Counted from the first letter of the stretch, positions 1-8,700 are shown. The stretch is DNA of 13,169 nucleotides from JBGTCD01 sp041749015 (GCA_041749015.1 JBGTCD010000033.1:1-13169), one strand, 5' to 3'. Numbers and translations are program-made. Notes: generated by a model not told the origin, from the sequence alone.

Positions 1-43
1 ATCACCTTTTCATTAAAAATTACTTTCTGCTTTCACTTACCCA

Positions 44-826
44 ATGCCCAAAATGGCTCCAGTTAAATTCTACAAATATCAAGGAACAGGCAATGACTTT
101 ATCCTGATTGACAATCGAAAGGCCATATTTCCTGAAGGCAGCGAAGTCATAAAAAAAATATGTGATCGTCGATTTGGAATTGGTTCTGATGGACTCATTT
201 TAATACAAAATCATGCAAAGGCCGATTTTGAGATGGTATTTTTCAATCCCGACGGCAGCCTCAGCCTCTGTGGTAATGGCAGCAGGTGTGCAGTCAAATT
301 TGTATTAGATCAAAAAATGATCTCTACCAAAAATCCCGTTTTTCACGCTTATGACGGTCTGCACCAGGCTACTTTACTAGGAGATGATGTGCGCATATCC
401 CTGCATGATGTCCATGAATTGATGCCCCACCCGGAAGGCTTGTGGCTCAATACTGGCTCTCCGCATCTGGTAGTTTTTGAGAATTTAGATGATGCATCCG
501 ATATCACCGAAAAGGGAAGAAAATTACGATCAGATTCAAGGTTTCAGCCAGGTGGTACCAATGTCAATTTTGTCAAAATGGAGCAAGGAAATGAAATTAC
601 GGTAAGGACCTATGAGCGGGGCGTGGAGGCAGAGACCCTGTCTTGTGGCACTGGGGTTACAGCCGCGGCCCTATCGGCAGGGGCAAGAGGCAAACAGAGC
701 CCCATTCTGGTCAATACTCTAGGTGGTCAACTAGTGGTAGGATTTTCACCGGAGGGCGATTCATTTAAAGATATTTACCTTCAAGGGCCTGCTCATTTGG
801 TATTTGAAGGCACCATTACCATTTAG
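44..826 (+). CDS. dapF: diaminopimelate epimerase
   Basis: This enzyme interconverts LL- and meso-diaminopimelate in the cytoplasm, the late step supplying meso-DAP for peptidoglycan and lysine. The 260-residue length is close to the usual DapF size. The N-terminal YQGTGNDF motif (residues 12-19) is present. Both catalytic cysteines are in their conserved settings: Cys76 in LCGNGSRC and Cys201 in LSCGTGVTA. The substrate-binding TYERG sequence lies near residues 189-193. No residue essential to the family looks lost. There are two possible starts, ATG at 44 and in-frame ATG at 53. The second gives a protein beginning MAPVKFYKYQGTGNDF, closer to typical family N-termini, and neither has a clear Shine-Dalgarno sequence. 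The gene is followed after 73 bases by secA in the same direction. Whatever lies upstream is outside the window. Confidence 0.96.
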   Translation: MPKMAPVKFYKYQGTGNDFILIDNRKAIFPEGSEVIKKICDRRFGIGSDGLILIQNHAKADFEMVFFNPDGSLSLCGNGSRCAVKFVLDQKMISTKNPVFHAYDGLHQATLLGDDVRISLHDVHELMPHPEGLWLNTGSPHLVVFENLDDASDITEKGRKLRSDSRFQPGGTNVNFVKMEQGNEITVRTYERGVEAETLSCGTGVTAAALSAGARGKQSPILVNTLGGQLVVGFSPEGDSFKDIYLQGPAHLVFEGTITI

Positions 827-861
827 TAGAATGGTTTATCACATAATTGGTAAAAACACGT

Positions 862-869
862 TAACTTTG
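862..869 (+). promoter_or_regulatory. candidate -7 promoter element upstream of secA
   Basis: TAACTTTG matches the Bacteroidota -7 consensus TAnnTTTG exactly. It lies 30 bases before the secA start codon, in the 73-base gap after dapF. The -33 partner is poor: TTTA at 835-838 is 23 bases away and no TTTG is at the ideal distance. It suggests that secA can be transcribed independently of dapF. The identical octamer occurs upstream of the gene at 7365. Confidence 0.5.
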
Positions 870-899
870 AATAAGAATTTAGATAGGTATTAGAGAAAT

Positions 900-3800
900 A
901 TGTTGAATTATATAGCCAAAATTTTTGGCACAAAATCGCAGAAAGACATCAAGAAAATGTTGCCCCAGGTTGGGGAAATTAACAAGGTATATGAGAGCCT
1001 TTCCTCTTTATCAAATGATGATCTGAGAAGCCGTTCAGAGGCATTGAAAGCAGGGATACAGGAAGCCTTAAAGCCCATTGATGAGGAAATCAATCAGATA
1101 AAAGCTGACATAGAGGCCAATCCTGATATGGACCTCAATGAAAAAGAGGCCCTTTACAATAAAATAGATCAGCTCAAAAAAGATCGTGATACTGAATTGG
1201 AGAAAGTCCTTGACTCCATGGTTCCTGAGGCTTTTGCCATCATGAAAGAAACGGCAAGAAGATTTAAGGAAAATACCACCCTTGAAGTCACGGCCAACCA
1301 CCTTGATAAAACTTTAGCCGCTGACCGCGAGCATATAAGCATTAATGGTGGTAAGGCTATTTGGCAAAACTCCTGGACTGCCGCCGGTAATAAGATCACC
1401 TGGGACATGCTGCATTATGATGTCCAACTCATTGGAGGCATTGTATTACATAGTGGTAAAATCGCTGAAATGGCCACGGGAGAGGGTAAAACCCTGGTCG
1501 CTACCCTGCCGGCATTTCTTAATGGACTCACAGGGCTGGGCGTGCATATTGTCACGGTCAACGATTACCTTGCCCGTCGTGATTCGGAATGGATGGCCCC
1601 ACTCTTTGAGTTTCATGGGTTAACCATCGATTGTATCGATAAGCACTCGCCGAATTCAGATGCCAGAAAACAAGCCTATCTCTCAGACATCGTTTACGGT
1701 ACCAATAATGAGTTTGGTTTTGACTATCTCAGAGATAATGGTGCTAGAGATCCTGAGGAATTAGTGCAGCAAAAGCATCATTTTGCAATGGTAGATGAGG
1801 TGGATTCGGTGCTTATTGATGAAGCAAGGACCCCTCTGATCATTTCCGGTCCTGTGCCCAAAGGCAATGAGCACGATTTCCAAGAGTTAAGACCCAGAAT
1901 TGCAAAATTAGTAGAGGCCCAAAGGAAACTCATCGGCCAATTGCTTTTAGAGGCCAAAAAATCCATCGCAGATGGGAATGAGAAAGAGGGTGGATTAGCC
2001 TTGTTTCGGTGCTACCGCGGACTGCCCAAGCATAAGCCTTTGATTAAATACCTTAGCGAAACCGGGATCAGACAGGTTCTGCAAAAAACAGAGAACTTTT
2101 ACCTTCAGGATAATTCTAAAATGATGCCAGAGGCAGATGGTGCTTTGTACTTTACCATCGATGAAAAACACAATAGCATAGACCTGACCGACCAGGGTAT
2201 CGATACGATTACCGGTGATGGAGAAGATCCTACCTTCTTCATCATGCCCGATATCGGTGATGAGATCGCACAGTTAGAAAAAAATGAAGAAATTTCTGAT
2301 GAAGAAAAGGTATCCAGAAAAGATGCCATATTAAAAGATTACAGCATCAAGGCAAAGCGCATTCATACAGTCAACCAGCTGCTGAAGGCCTATTCGCTTT
2401 TTGAGAAAGATACAGAATACATCGTAGTAGATGGTAAGGTGAAAATTGTAGATGAACAAACCGGTAGGGTTATGGAAGGCCGGCGGTACTCCGATGGATT
2501 GCATCAGGCCATTGAAGCCAAGGAGAACGTTACAGTTGAAGATGCCACCCAGACTTATGCTACCATCACCCTACAGAACTATTTCCGAATGTATCATAAG
2601 CTGGCTGGTATGACGGGTACGGCAGAGACTGAAGCCGGTGAATTTTGGGATATTTATAAGCTTGATGTGGTAGTAATCCCTACCAATAAGCCTATCACAA
2701 GGGATGATAGAAATGACAAGGTCTATAAAACCATCCGCGAAAAATTCAATGCCACCGTAGAAGAAATTGTTAGCTTAACTGAGGCCGGTCGACCCGTACT
2801 GGTGGGAACTACCTCGGTAGAAATTTCAGAACTGGTCAGCCGGATGCTCACCTTAAGAAAAATCCGCCATAATGTACTGAATGCAAAGCAGCACAAAAAA
2901 GAAGCCGAAATTGTAGCTGAGGCAGGTGTGCCAGGCACAGTAACTATCGCGACTAATATGGCAGGTAGGGGTACCGATATAAAGCTGACTAAGGAAGCCA
3001 AAGGAGCCGGAGGCCTTGCTATTATAGGTACTGAAAGACATGAATCCCGAAGAATCGACCGGCAGCTTAGGGGTAGAGCCGGACGACAAGGAGACCCCGG
3101 ATCATCCCAATTTTACCTTTCTCTTGAAGACAACCTGATGCGGATGTTTATGCCACCAAGGATGGCCAAAACAATGGATAGGCTCGGGCTTAAGGAAGGT
3201 GAGGATATCTCCCATTCCATGGTGACCAATGCTATCGAAAGGGCCCAGAGAAAAGTTGAAGAAAACAACTTTGGCATCAGAAAACGACTGCTGGAGTACG
3301 ATGATGTTATGAATTCGCAGCGGGAAGTAATTTATTCAAGAAGGAAAAATGCTCTTTATGGCGACCGGTTGCAGTTGGATATTATGAATATGCTTTATGA
3401 TCTCTGTGAAGACCTGGTACTCAATGCCAAGGGAGTCGAGAATTACGACAGTCTTAAGATCAACATACTGAGCACCTTAGCACTTGATTTTGAGGTGTCT
3501 CAGGACGAGTTTTTGGAGATGAATGAAGCCGATCTGACAGAAAAGCTATACCAAAGTGCTCTGGAAAGCTATAAGCGTAAAAACAAAGAAATTGCCGAAA
3601 AATCATTCCCCATCATTAAGGATATACAAAAGTCCCGGGGTGCGGTAATCAAGAATATTTTGGTGCCATTTACGGATGGGAAAAAGACGATCCGAATTAC
3701 AGCCAATCTTGAAAAATGTGTGGAAACACGGAATGCAGAGCTGGTAACAGCAATGGAAAAAATGATTTCTCTTGCCATCATTGACCAATTGTGGAAAGAA

Positions 3801-4238
3801 CATCTTAGGGAAATGGATGACCTGAAGCAATCGGTACAAAGTGCCGTATACGAGCAGAAGGATCCATTGCTGATTTACAAATTTGAGGCCTTCAATTTGT
3901 TTAAGATATTTATAGGGAAGGTCAATGAGGAAACCATCTCCTTCCTTATGAAAGCTGAATTGCCGGTAAGCGAGCCCGAGCAGGTGAGTGAAGCCAGAAG
4001 GCAAAGACGGGAGAATCTCAATGAGCAGAAGGAAGAATCCCGATCCTTGCTTAGCGGTAAGCCTGCTAACCGGCCACCAGCCCAGAAAATGGAGCCGGTA
4101 AAGTCGGAAAAGGTAGCCGGGAGAAACGAGAAAGTCTCTGTGCAATATGCTGATGGTAGCATCAAAAAAGATGTTAAATTTAAAACGGTAGAAGAGGATA
4201 TCCGAAATAATAAATGTGTACTGATAGAAAATGAATAA
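900..4238 (+). CDS. secA: preprotein translocase ATPase SecA
   Basis: SecA is the ATP-driven motor that pushes unfolded preproteins through SecYEG. Landmarks seen are Walker A GEGKT (194-198), DEVD helicase box (299-302), NDYLARRD (221-228), TNMAGRGTDI (about 685-694) and the arginine-finger stretch RQLRGRAGRQGD (about 721-732). The helical scaffold and LWKEHLREMDDLKQSV region follow. At 1112 residues it is about 200 longer than E. coli SecA. Much of the excess is a charged, probably coiled-coil insertion near residues 57-102 and a second insertion near 340-410, as in other Bacteroidota SecA proteins. The C-terminus lacks the Cys-rich SEC-C zinc finger. A GRN tripeptide (1074-1076) that normally precedes the finger is kept but is followed by EKVSVQYADG instead. 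The last 8 bases overlap the next gene's start, so the two are probably co-transcribed. Confidence 0.98.
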   Translation: MLNYIAKIFGTKSQKDIKKMLPQVGEINKVYESLSSLSNDDLRSRSEALKAGIQEALKPIDEEINQIKADIEANPDMDLNEKEALYNKIDQLKKDRDTELEKVLDSMVPEAFAIMKETARRFKENTTLEVTANHLDKTLAADREHISINGGKAIWQNSWTAAGNKITWDMLHYDVQLIGGIVLHSGKIAEMATGEGKTLVATLPAFLNGLTGLGVHIVTVNDYLARRDSEWMAPLFEFHGLTIDCIDKHSPNSDARKQAYLSDIVYGTNNEFGFDYLRDNGARDPEELVQQKHHFAMVDEVDSVLIDEARTPLIISGPVPKGNEHDFQELRPRIAKLVEAQRKLIGQLLLEAKKSIADGNEKEGGLALFRCYRGLPKHKPLIKYLSETGIRQVLQKTENFYLQDNSKMMPEADGALYFTIDEKHNSIDLTDQGIDTITGDGEDPTFFIMPDIGDEIAQLEKNEEISDEEKVSRKDAILKDYSIKAKRIHTVNQLLKAYSLFEKDTEYIVVDGKVKIVDEQTGRVMEGRRYSDGLHQAIEAKENVTVEDATQTYATITLQNYFRMYHKLAGMTGTAETEAGEFWDIYKLDVVVIPTNKPITRDDRNDKVYKTIREKFNATVEEIVSLTEAGRPVLVGTTSVEISELVSRMLTLRKIRHNVLNAKQHKKEAEIVAEAGVPGTVTIATNMAGRGTDIKLTKEAKGAGGLAIIGTERHESRRIDRQLRGRAGRQGDPGSSQFYLSLEDNLMRMFMPPRMAKTMDRLGLKEGEDISHSMVTNAIERAQRKVEENNFGIRKRLLEYDDVMNSQREVIYSRRKNALYGDRLQLDIMNMLYDLCEDLVLNAKGVENYDSLKINILSTLALDFEVSQDEFLEMNEADLTEKLYQSALESYKRKNKEIAEKSFPIIKDIQKSRGAVIKNILVPFTDGKKTIRITANLEKCVETRNAELVTAMEKMISLAIIDQLWKEHLREMDDLKQSVQSAVYEQKDPLLIYKFEAFNLFKIFIGKVNEETISFLMKAELPVSEPEQVSEARRQRRENLNEQKEESRSLLSGKPANRPPAQKMEPVKSEKVAGRNEKVSVQYADGSIKKDVKFKTVEEDIRNNKCVLIENE

Positions 4239-4770
4239 GGGCCTAATCACCATTGGACTATTAATTTGGCTTGGATTGTTTTCAAGTTGTGAGGTCCTGA
4301 AGCCAAAAACTACCGCCAATGGCAAGGCCTACAAGGAGGATCTATCAGGTCTGCGGACTGAGTTTGAATCAAAAATGCCTGATTTTTCCGATCAAGGCGG
4401 ATCACCATCTGAAAACGGGATCACTTATCCTGATTATGCTTTTGGCCCTGCCGCGGACATCAATCAGCCCTTACATAATCTTCTCGATACCATTGCATAC
4501 CAAAATCTTCAAATTAACTACGTTGAAGGTTTCACTATTCAGGTTTACAGCGGTAATCGTACAGAAGATGCAAGAAAAGCTAAGGGTAGGGCAATGGAAA
4601 TTCTGCAAAATGACAATGTTTCTTTAGAGTATGATCAGCCAAACTTCAAAGTAAAGGCCGGTAATTATTACTCACGCTTTGAAGCCCAGAAGGATTTTAT
4701 GCAACTGCGAAGATCCTTTCCAAATGCCATAGTGATCATGCACAGAATCCCTATAGTCAAAAAGAATTAG
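4231..4770 (+). CDS. SPOR-domain lipoprotein
   Basis: This is probably an outer-membrane or periplasmic lipoprotein that binds peptidoglycan. The N-terminus is a lipoprotein signal: short charged start, hydrophobic residues 5-17, then SSC with Cys20 as the likely lipidated residue (the -3 position is Phe, slightly off the classical lipobox). Residues 21-95 are polar and low in predicted structure. Residues about 100-176 resemble a SPOR fold: GFTIQVYSG strand, a basic helix, then FKVKAGNYYSRFEAQ and a final strand IVIMHRI. SPOR domains bind glycan strands stripped of stem peptides, often at division sites. The start ATG overlaps secA by 8 bases, which implies translational coupling. The next gene begins 2 bases after its stop. 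The exact substrate and partner are unknown. Confidence 0.85.
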   Translation: MNKGLITIGLLIWLGLFSSCEVLKPKTTANGKAYKEDLSGLRTEFESKMPDFSDQGGSPSENGITYPDYAFGPAADINQPLHNLLDTIAYQNLQINYVEGFTIQVYSGNRTEDARKAKGRAMEILQNDNVSLEYDQPNFKVKAGNYYSRFEAQKDFMQLRRSFPNAIVIMHRIPIVKKN

Positions 4771-4772
4771 CT

Positions 4773-5966
4773 TTGATTACCGCCATCCAGATAAAAGCCC
4801 TTGCCAAAAAAGTGGCGCCTGAAGTGGTCGAAATCCGAAGACATATTCATGCCAACCCTGAGTTATCATTTCAGGAACATGAAACATCCAAATTGGTCCT
4901 AGAAACTTTAAAAGGCCTGGGCATCACCTCCATAAAAAAAATTGCAGGGACTGGGATCATTGCTGCCATAGAAGGCAAAAATCCCGAAAAGGCCACTTTT
5001 TTTCTCAGGGCAGATCTTGATGCGCTTCCCATTTTGGAAACCAACGATATACCCTATAAATCAAAGAATGAAGGAATCATGCATGCTTGTGGCCATGATG
5101 TCCATACTGCCTGCCTTCTGGGTGCTGCGAGCATCTTTATGGATATCAGGGATCAATTTGAAGGGACCATTAAACTGGTATTTCAGCCAGGAGAGGAGAA
5201 ATTACCTGGAGGGGCAAGCATGGTCATCAAAGAAGGTGGTATTAAAGACTCCAATGCTATTGGTATTTTGGGACAACATGTAATGCCTTTGATTCCTGTT
5301 GGTAAGGTAGGCTTCCGGGAAGGCATGTACATGGCCTCCGCTGATGAAATTTACCTGGAGGTAGAAGGCACAGGCGGCCATGCGGCATTACCGGAAAAGT
5401 TAGTGGACCCTGTACTGATCGCCTCCCACATCATTATCGCCTTGCAGCAGGTAGTGAGCAGGAATAATGCCCCCGGTAAACCCAGCGTGCTATCATTTGG
5501 AAGATTTATTGCAGAGGGGGCTACCAATATCATCCCTGATAAGGTGAATATTTCCGGGACTTTTCGCACCATGGATGAAGAATGGAGAAAGATCGCTCAC
5601 GAAAAAATCCGAACCATCTGCGAGCATACTGCCCTGGGAATGGGTGGCCGCTGTCATGTGGATATTCAGGTAGGCTATCCCTATCTTGAGAATGATCCCA
5701 GACTAACCCAGCTAGCACGTAATAGCGCTGAAGCATATTTAGGTGCGGAAAATATCGAAGAGCTTCCATTATGGATGGGAGCAGAAGATTTTTCATTTTA
5801 CTCCCAGGAAATGCCAGCATGCTTTTACCGCTTAGGTACCCGAAATGAATCTAAAGGTATCACCTCCATGGTACATACCAGTACCTTTGATATTGATGAA
5901 GAAGCCCTGGAAATAGGGTGCGGGTTAATGGCCTGGATCGGGCTTAAAGCACTGGATACTTTCTAG
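4773..5966 (+). CDS. M20 family amidohydrolase / metallopeptidase
   Basis: This is a zinc-dependent hydrolase of the M20D type (hippurate hydrolase, N-acyl-amino-acid and IAA-amino-acid amidohydrolases), probably cytoplasmic because no signal peptide is seen. The N-terminal RRHIHANPELSFQEHET motif is typical. Likely metal ligands and catalytic residues are Cys106 and His108 in HACGHD, the Glu141-Glu142 pair in PGEEK, His169 in GQHV, and His368 in MVHTS. The dimerisation (lid) domain sits roughly at residues 185-300. The 397-residue length is normal. The start is TTG at 4773, because there is no in-frame ATG near the conserved N-terminus. It lies 2 bases after the lipoprotein stop. The true substrate cannot be read from the sequence. 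A link to diaminopimelate (dapF is nearby) is possible but unsupported. Its stop overlaps the stop of the convergent gene. Confidence 0.88.
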   Translation: MITAIQIKALAKKVAPEVVEIRRHIHANPELSFQEHETSKLVLETLKGLGITSIKKIAGTGIIAAIEGKNPEKATFFLRADLDALPILETNDIPYKSKNEGIMHACGHDVHTACLLGAASIFMDIRDQFEGTIKLVFQPGEEKLPGGASMVIKEGGIKDSNAIGILGQHVMPLIPVGKVGFREGMYMASADEIYLEVEGTGGHAALPEKLVDPVLIASHIIIALQQVVSRNNAPGKPSVLSFGRFIAEGATNIIPDKVNISGTFRTMDEEWRKIAHEKIRTICEHTALGMGGRCHVDIQVGYPYLENDPRLTQLARNSAEAYLGAENIEELPLWMGAEDFSFYSQEMPACFYRLGTRNESKGITSMVHTSTFDIDEEALEIGCGLMAWIGLKALDTF

Positions 5967-7093
5967 TAAAGAAAATGAAATAGTTCGCGTCTGATTTGCT
6001 CATTGATAGCTACGGCCAGTATCAAAGAAATGATCAATCCTATTGAAGCGTAAAGGAGATCTCTTCCCAACATTTTCAAGCTCATTATAATCCTGCTCTT
6101 CTTCTTTTTCTTTTTTATCCTGCCCATTGCAATGGCCAATTCGCGACCTCCTAGTAGGCCGATGAAAACCCAGGTAGTACTGATTGGTATGGTGCTCACC
6201 ACCTTAAAATAAAAGAGCAAAATGGCATAAATCAAATCTACGATGGTAGCAGCCCGGACGTCTCTTACACCACTTTTCTCAGTGACAATTTCTTGAATCT
6301 TATCTCCTTTAAGATAAAAAAGAATACCAAGACCCAGAAAAATATAGGAAGTAAAAGCAATAAATTCACCTACACTTAAGCTCCTTGGCAGATAAACTGC
6401 AATGTTTGCAGCATCCTGAGAAATCCATGCCGACCACAAAGCACCACTGGTAACCCACTGAAATATGAGCCATTTTCTTCCCGCTTTCCCTTTAAAAAAT
6501 TTCTTAGTAAAACGCGCTATTACAAACCACACCAATATGGCGATAACAAAAGCCAAAAAATACCCTACAAAACTTTTCGACAAAACTGCTTTGATAGAAT
6601 CGGCCTGTGTAGAAAAAGCACTCAGTAAAAGGAAAGTCGTGGAAACAGGCATCCTAAGCCTTGTCAGGATTAACAAAATGATTGGGGCGGCTAGCTGCAA
6701 ATAAGAAAACGAGGTAGGCGCAGTATCAAAGCCTTTTGATGTAAGTCGCTGACTACTTACATCTCCATCATAAACAAACCAGCTGTAAGACACGGTAGCT
6801 ACAAATATCAACCCCATAAACAGCCAAAGTACCCACCAGGGCCTTTTAGAATTGGAGGCTAAAAAAGTACCTATAGTTTGAATACTATCATTGGCTATGG
6901 CAGAATACCCTGCCAGCGCAAAACCAAGCCACATCGCAATAGGGGCATAAGGTGTGGCTATGGCACATACCACAAAAAGGGTGCAAATAAAAATCAGGAA
7001 TGCACGCTCCTTTCGGAAAATATCAAAAATCTGGTAAATACCCTTGGCTAAGGCATCTTGTCTGATGGGAGCGTCAATCTTTGATTTGGCCAT
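5963..7093 (-). CDS. PiT-like inorganic phosphate permease, divergent
   Basis: This is a multi-pass membrane protein of 376 residues with about ten hydrophobic stretches and an inside-type charged N-terminus. It shows the internal duplication of the PiT (PF01384) phosphate transporters. A GANDVANA-like motif appears twice, as AIANDSIQTIGTFLAS (65-80) and SQDAANIAVYLPR (225-237). A P-[VI]-S-T-T motif also appears twice, as MPVSTTFLLLSAFS (148-161) and IPISTTWVFIGLLGG (303-317). Sequence around the motifs differs clearly from standard PiT proteins, so substrate identity is inferred. A six-lysine run (327-332) lies in a cytoplasmic or interface loop before the last hydrophobic segments. The gene diverges from a Na/Pi cotransporter-like gene. 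Its stop overlaps that of the M20 hydrolase in the tetranucleotide CTAG. There is a promoter candidate at 7164-7192. Confidence 0.72.
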   Translation of the reverse strand: MAKSKIDAPIRQDALAKGIYQIFDIFRKERAFLIFICTLFVVCAIATPYAPIAMWLGFALAGYSAIANDSIQTIGTFLASNSKRPWWVLWLFMGLIFVATVSYSWFVYDGDVSSQRLTSKGFDTAPTSFSYLQLAAPIILLILTRLRMPVSTTFLLLSAFSTQADSIKAVLSKSFVGYFLAFVIAILVWFVIARFTKKFFKGKAGRKWLIFQWVTSGALWSAWISQDAANIAVYLPRSLSVGEFIAFTSYIFLGLGILFYLKGDKIQEIVTEKSGVRDVRAATIVDLIYAILLFYFKVVSTIPISTTWVFIGLLGGRELAIAMGRIKKKKKKSRIIMSLKMLGRDLLYASIGLIISLILAVAINEQIRRELFHFLY

Positions 7094-7163
7094 TGAACCA
7101 GCTTCGAGTATTTTGAAAATTAAACCCGCATAAAGTTATCGAATGCATTGCAGAATCGGATAA

Positions 7164-7192
7164 CAAAACTAAGGATTCCCTTTAAGACCAAT
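7164..7192 (-). promoter_or_regulatory. candidate promoter for the PiT-like gene
   Basis: Reading the minus strand, TAGTTTTG (7171 to 7164) matches TAnnTTTG exactly. It is preceded after 17 bases by ATTG (7192 to 7189), which carries the TTG core of the -33 box. It lies about 70 bases upstream of the ATG at 7093. Inference from consensus only. Confidence 0.5.
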
Positions 7193-7232
7193 GTTAAGGA
7201 ATTGTTAATAAAATCTGTGAGTTCAAATACAG

Positions 7233-7246
7233 ACTGGAAATCCAGT
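7233..7246. repeat. short inverted repeat in divergent intergenic region
   Basis: ACTGG, four bases AAAT, then CCAGT make a perfect 5-base dyad in the 271-base gap between two divergent phosphate-transporter-like genes. The arms could extend by a G-U and an A-U pair if transcribed. It could be a regulator-binding dyad serving both genes, but a 5-base dyad is easily due to chance. The rest of the gap (7094-7364) is A+T rich and holds two promoter-like sites and no ORF of note. Confidence 0.2.
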
Positions 7247-7313
7247 TTTATAAATTAATACGAAATAAACATTATGTTTACAGCGAAGGCATGCAATCGT
7301 TCCAACAAATATT

Positions 7314-7321
7314 TAACTTTG
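7314..7321 (+). promoter_or_regulatory. candidate -7 element for the Na/Pi cotransporter gene
   Basis: TAACTTTG is an exact match to TAnnTTTG and lies 43 bases before the TTG start at 7365. No TTG-type -33 box is found 17-23 bases upstream, so the site may need an activator or be fortuitous. The same octamer precedes secA. Confidence 0.4.
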
Positions 7322-7364
7322 TGAAATCTGGAATCTTTACGGGTTCCTAAAAGTTGCCAGACCA

Positions 7365-8528
7365 TTGAAATCCGACCCACTATTTTCTCACTCCTCCAAA
7401 ACCCATGAAGAAATCAGGGATAACAAATCCCTGGTGAGGGATGTGTCAATATTGATTTTTTCTATTGTTCTGTTTTTTATTTCCATAGATCTGATGGGTG
7501 CGGGATTTATCAAAATGGGCACCGGCATCACAGATTACATAATATTTGCTACATCAAATCCATTAGTGGCACTTTTTATCGGTCTTTTAGCTACAGCCAT
7601 CCTCCAAAGCAGTAGCACCAGTACCGCATTAATTGTAGCCATGGTGGCTTCAGAGGCCATTTCCTTTTCTAATGCGGTGCCAATGGTGATGGGCGCTAAT
7701 GTAGGGACGACCATCACCAGTACAATTGTTTCTTTGGGGTACATGAATAATAAAAAGCGTTTTAGGAAAGCCATCTCAATCGGTACCGTTCATGATTTCT
7801 TTAATATCCTGGTGGTGATTATTATTTTTCCATTAGAATATTGGTTTGGTGTTTTATCCGGTGCCTCAAAGTTTGTAATCAATTTGTTCGATATTGAAAA
7901 TAGCACCACACTTTCAGATGCACCTAAAGAACTATCACTCTATGCTGAGACCAAGCAAATGTTAGTGGAATTCTTAAATTACCCTGCTATTATTATTATC
8001 CTCGCTCTTGCCCTTTTGTTTATTGCCCTTAAAGTCATTTCCAACACTTTATCAAAGCGTGTTATCGGGCAGAAAAAAGAAAAACTTAAAAATTATGTGT
8101 TCAATAAACCATTAAAATCCTTTGGTTGGGGGGCACTGGTTACAGCCTCAGTTCAATCCAGTTCTCTCACTACTTCCCTGATGGTGCCATTTGGTGTCAA
8201 TGGTAAAATTGCCTTGAAAAAGGTTACTCCTTTCATTTTCGGAGCTAATGTCGGCACTACCATTACCGCTCTGATGGCCGCATCATTCAGATCTGAGGCA
8301 GCAGTTAATATCGCTCTGGTACATCTATTATTCAATCTTTTTGGGGTAATGATTTTTCTGCCGTGGAAAACTATGCGAAGAATTCCAGAAAGTATGGCAA
8401 AGTCTCTTGGGAACCTCACCAAAAAATTTCGTCTGGCAGGGCTGCTCTATATCTTTATTGTTTTCTTCTTAATTCCTTTTACTCTTATTTTTCTCAACCG
8501 TCAAAGCGTCGTCAAAGAAACCTTATAA
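7365..8528 (+). CDS. Na+/phosphate cotransporter family protein
   Basis: This multi-pass inner-membrane protein of 387 residues has the duplicated Na/Pi cotransporter (PF02690, NptA/SLC34-like) architecture. The QSSS signature occurs twice, as LQSSSTSTALIVA (80-92) and VQSSSLTTSLMVP (263-275). Each is followed by GANVGTTIT, at 110-118 and 293-301. The QSSS motifs form the re-entrant substrate and sodium site in this family, so Na+-coupled phosphate uptake or export is expected. There is no C-terminal PhoU-like domain, which longer bacterial members (YjbB type) carry. The start is TTG at 7365. A stop codon lies at 7314-7316 in the same frame and there is no ATG between, while the next ATG candidates would remove the first helix. 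It is transcribed away from the PiT-like gene. Confidence 0.88.
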   Translation: MKSDPLFSHSSKTHEEIRDNKSLVRDVSILIFSIVLFFISIDLMGAGFIKMGTGITDYIIFATSNPLVALFIGLLATAILQSSSTSTALIVAMVASEAISFSNAVPMVMGANVGTTITSTIVSLGYMNNKKRFRKAISIGTVHDFFNILVVIIIFPLEYWFGVLSGASKFVINLFDIENSTTLSDAPKELSLYAETKQMLVEFLNYPAIIIILALALLFIALKVISNTLSKRVIGQKKEKLKNYVFNKPLKSFGWGALVTASVQSSSLTTSLMVPFGVNGKIALKKVTPFIFGANVGTTITALMAASFRSEAAVNIALVHLLFNLFGVMIFLPWKTMRRIPESMAKSLGNLTKKFRLAGLLYIFIVFFLIPFTLIFLNRQSVVKETL

Positions 8529-8700
8529 CAAACTGCAAAAGAAACCTTTTCGTCACCGATTGAGTTAAAAAACCTTGAAGATTAAATTCACTACCTGGTC
8601 GATAGATTTTTTTTGCGGGTAAATTTCTAATCCACTGTTCCTTTAAATACCAGCCTGCATATAAAATCATTATATTTACATTACAAAATTTCTACTAGCT

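Noticed and set aside
3603..4325. 240-residue open frame on the minus strand opposite the secA 3' end
   Set aside because: It lies wholly antisense to well-conserved secA sequence and the start of the lipoprotein gene, has no recognisable motif, and reads like a shadow frame.
4773..5966. M20 hydrolase as DapE or another DAP-pathway enzyme because dapF is close
   Set aside because: The motifs fit the M20D amidohydrolase group, secA and the lipoprotein intervene, and proximity alone is weak evidence.
7094..7364. Possible small RNA or riboswitch between the divergent transporter genes
   Set aside because: Only a 5-base dyad is seen; there is no conserved aptamer-like structure or terminator and no small ORF of note.
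8671..8678. TATATTTA as promoter for the holin-like gene
   Set aside because: The last consensus base is wrong, there is no -33 box at 17-23 bases, and the surrounding sequence is very A+T rich; kept only as a remark.
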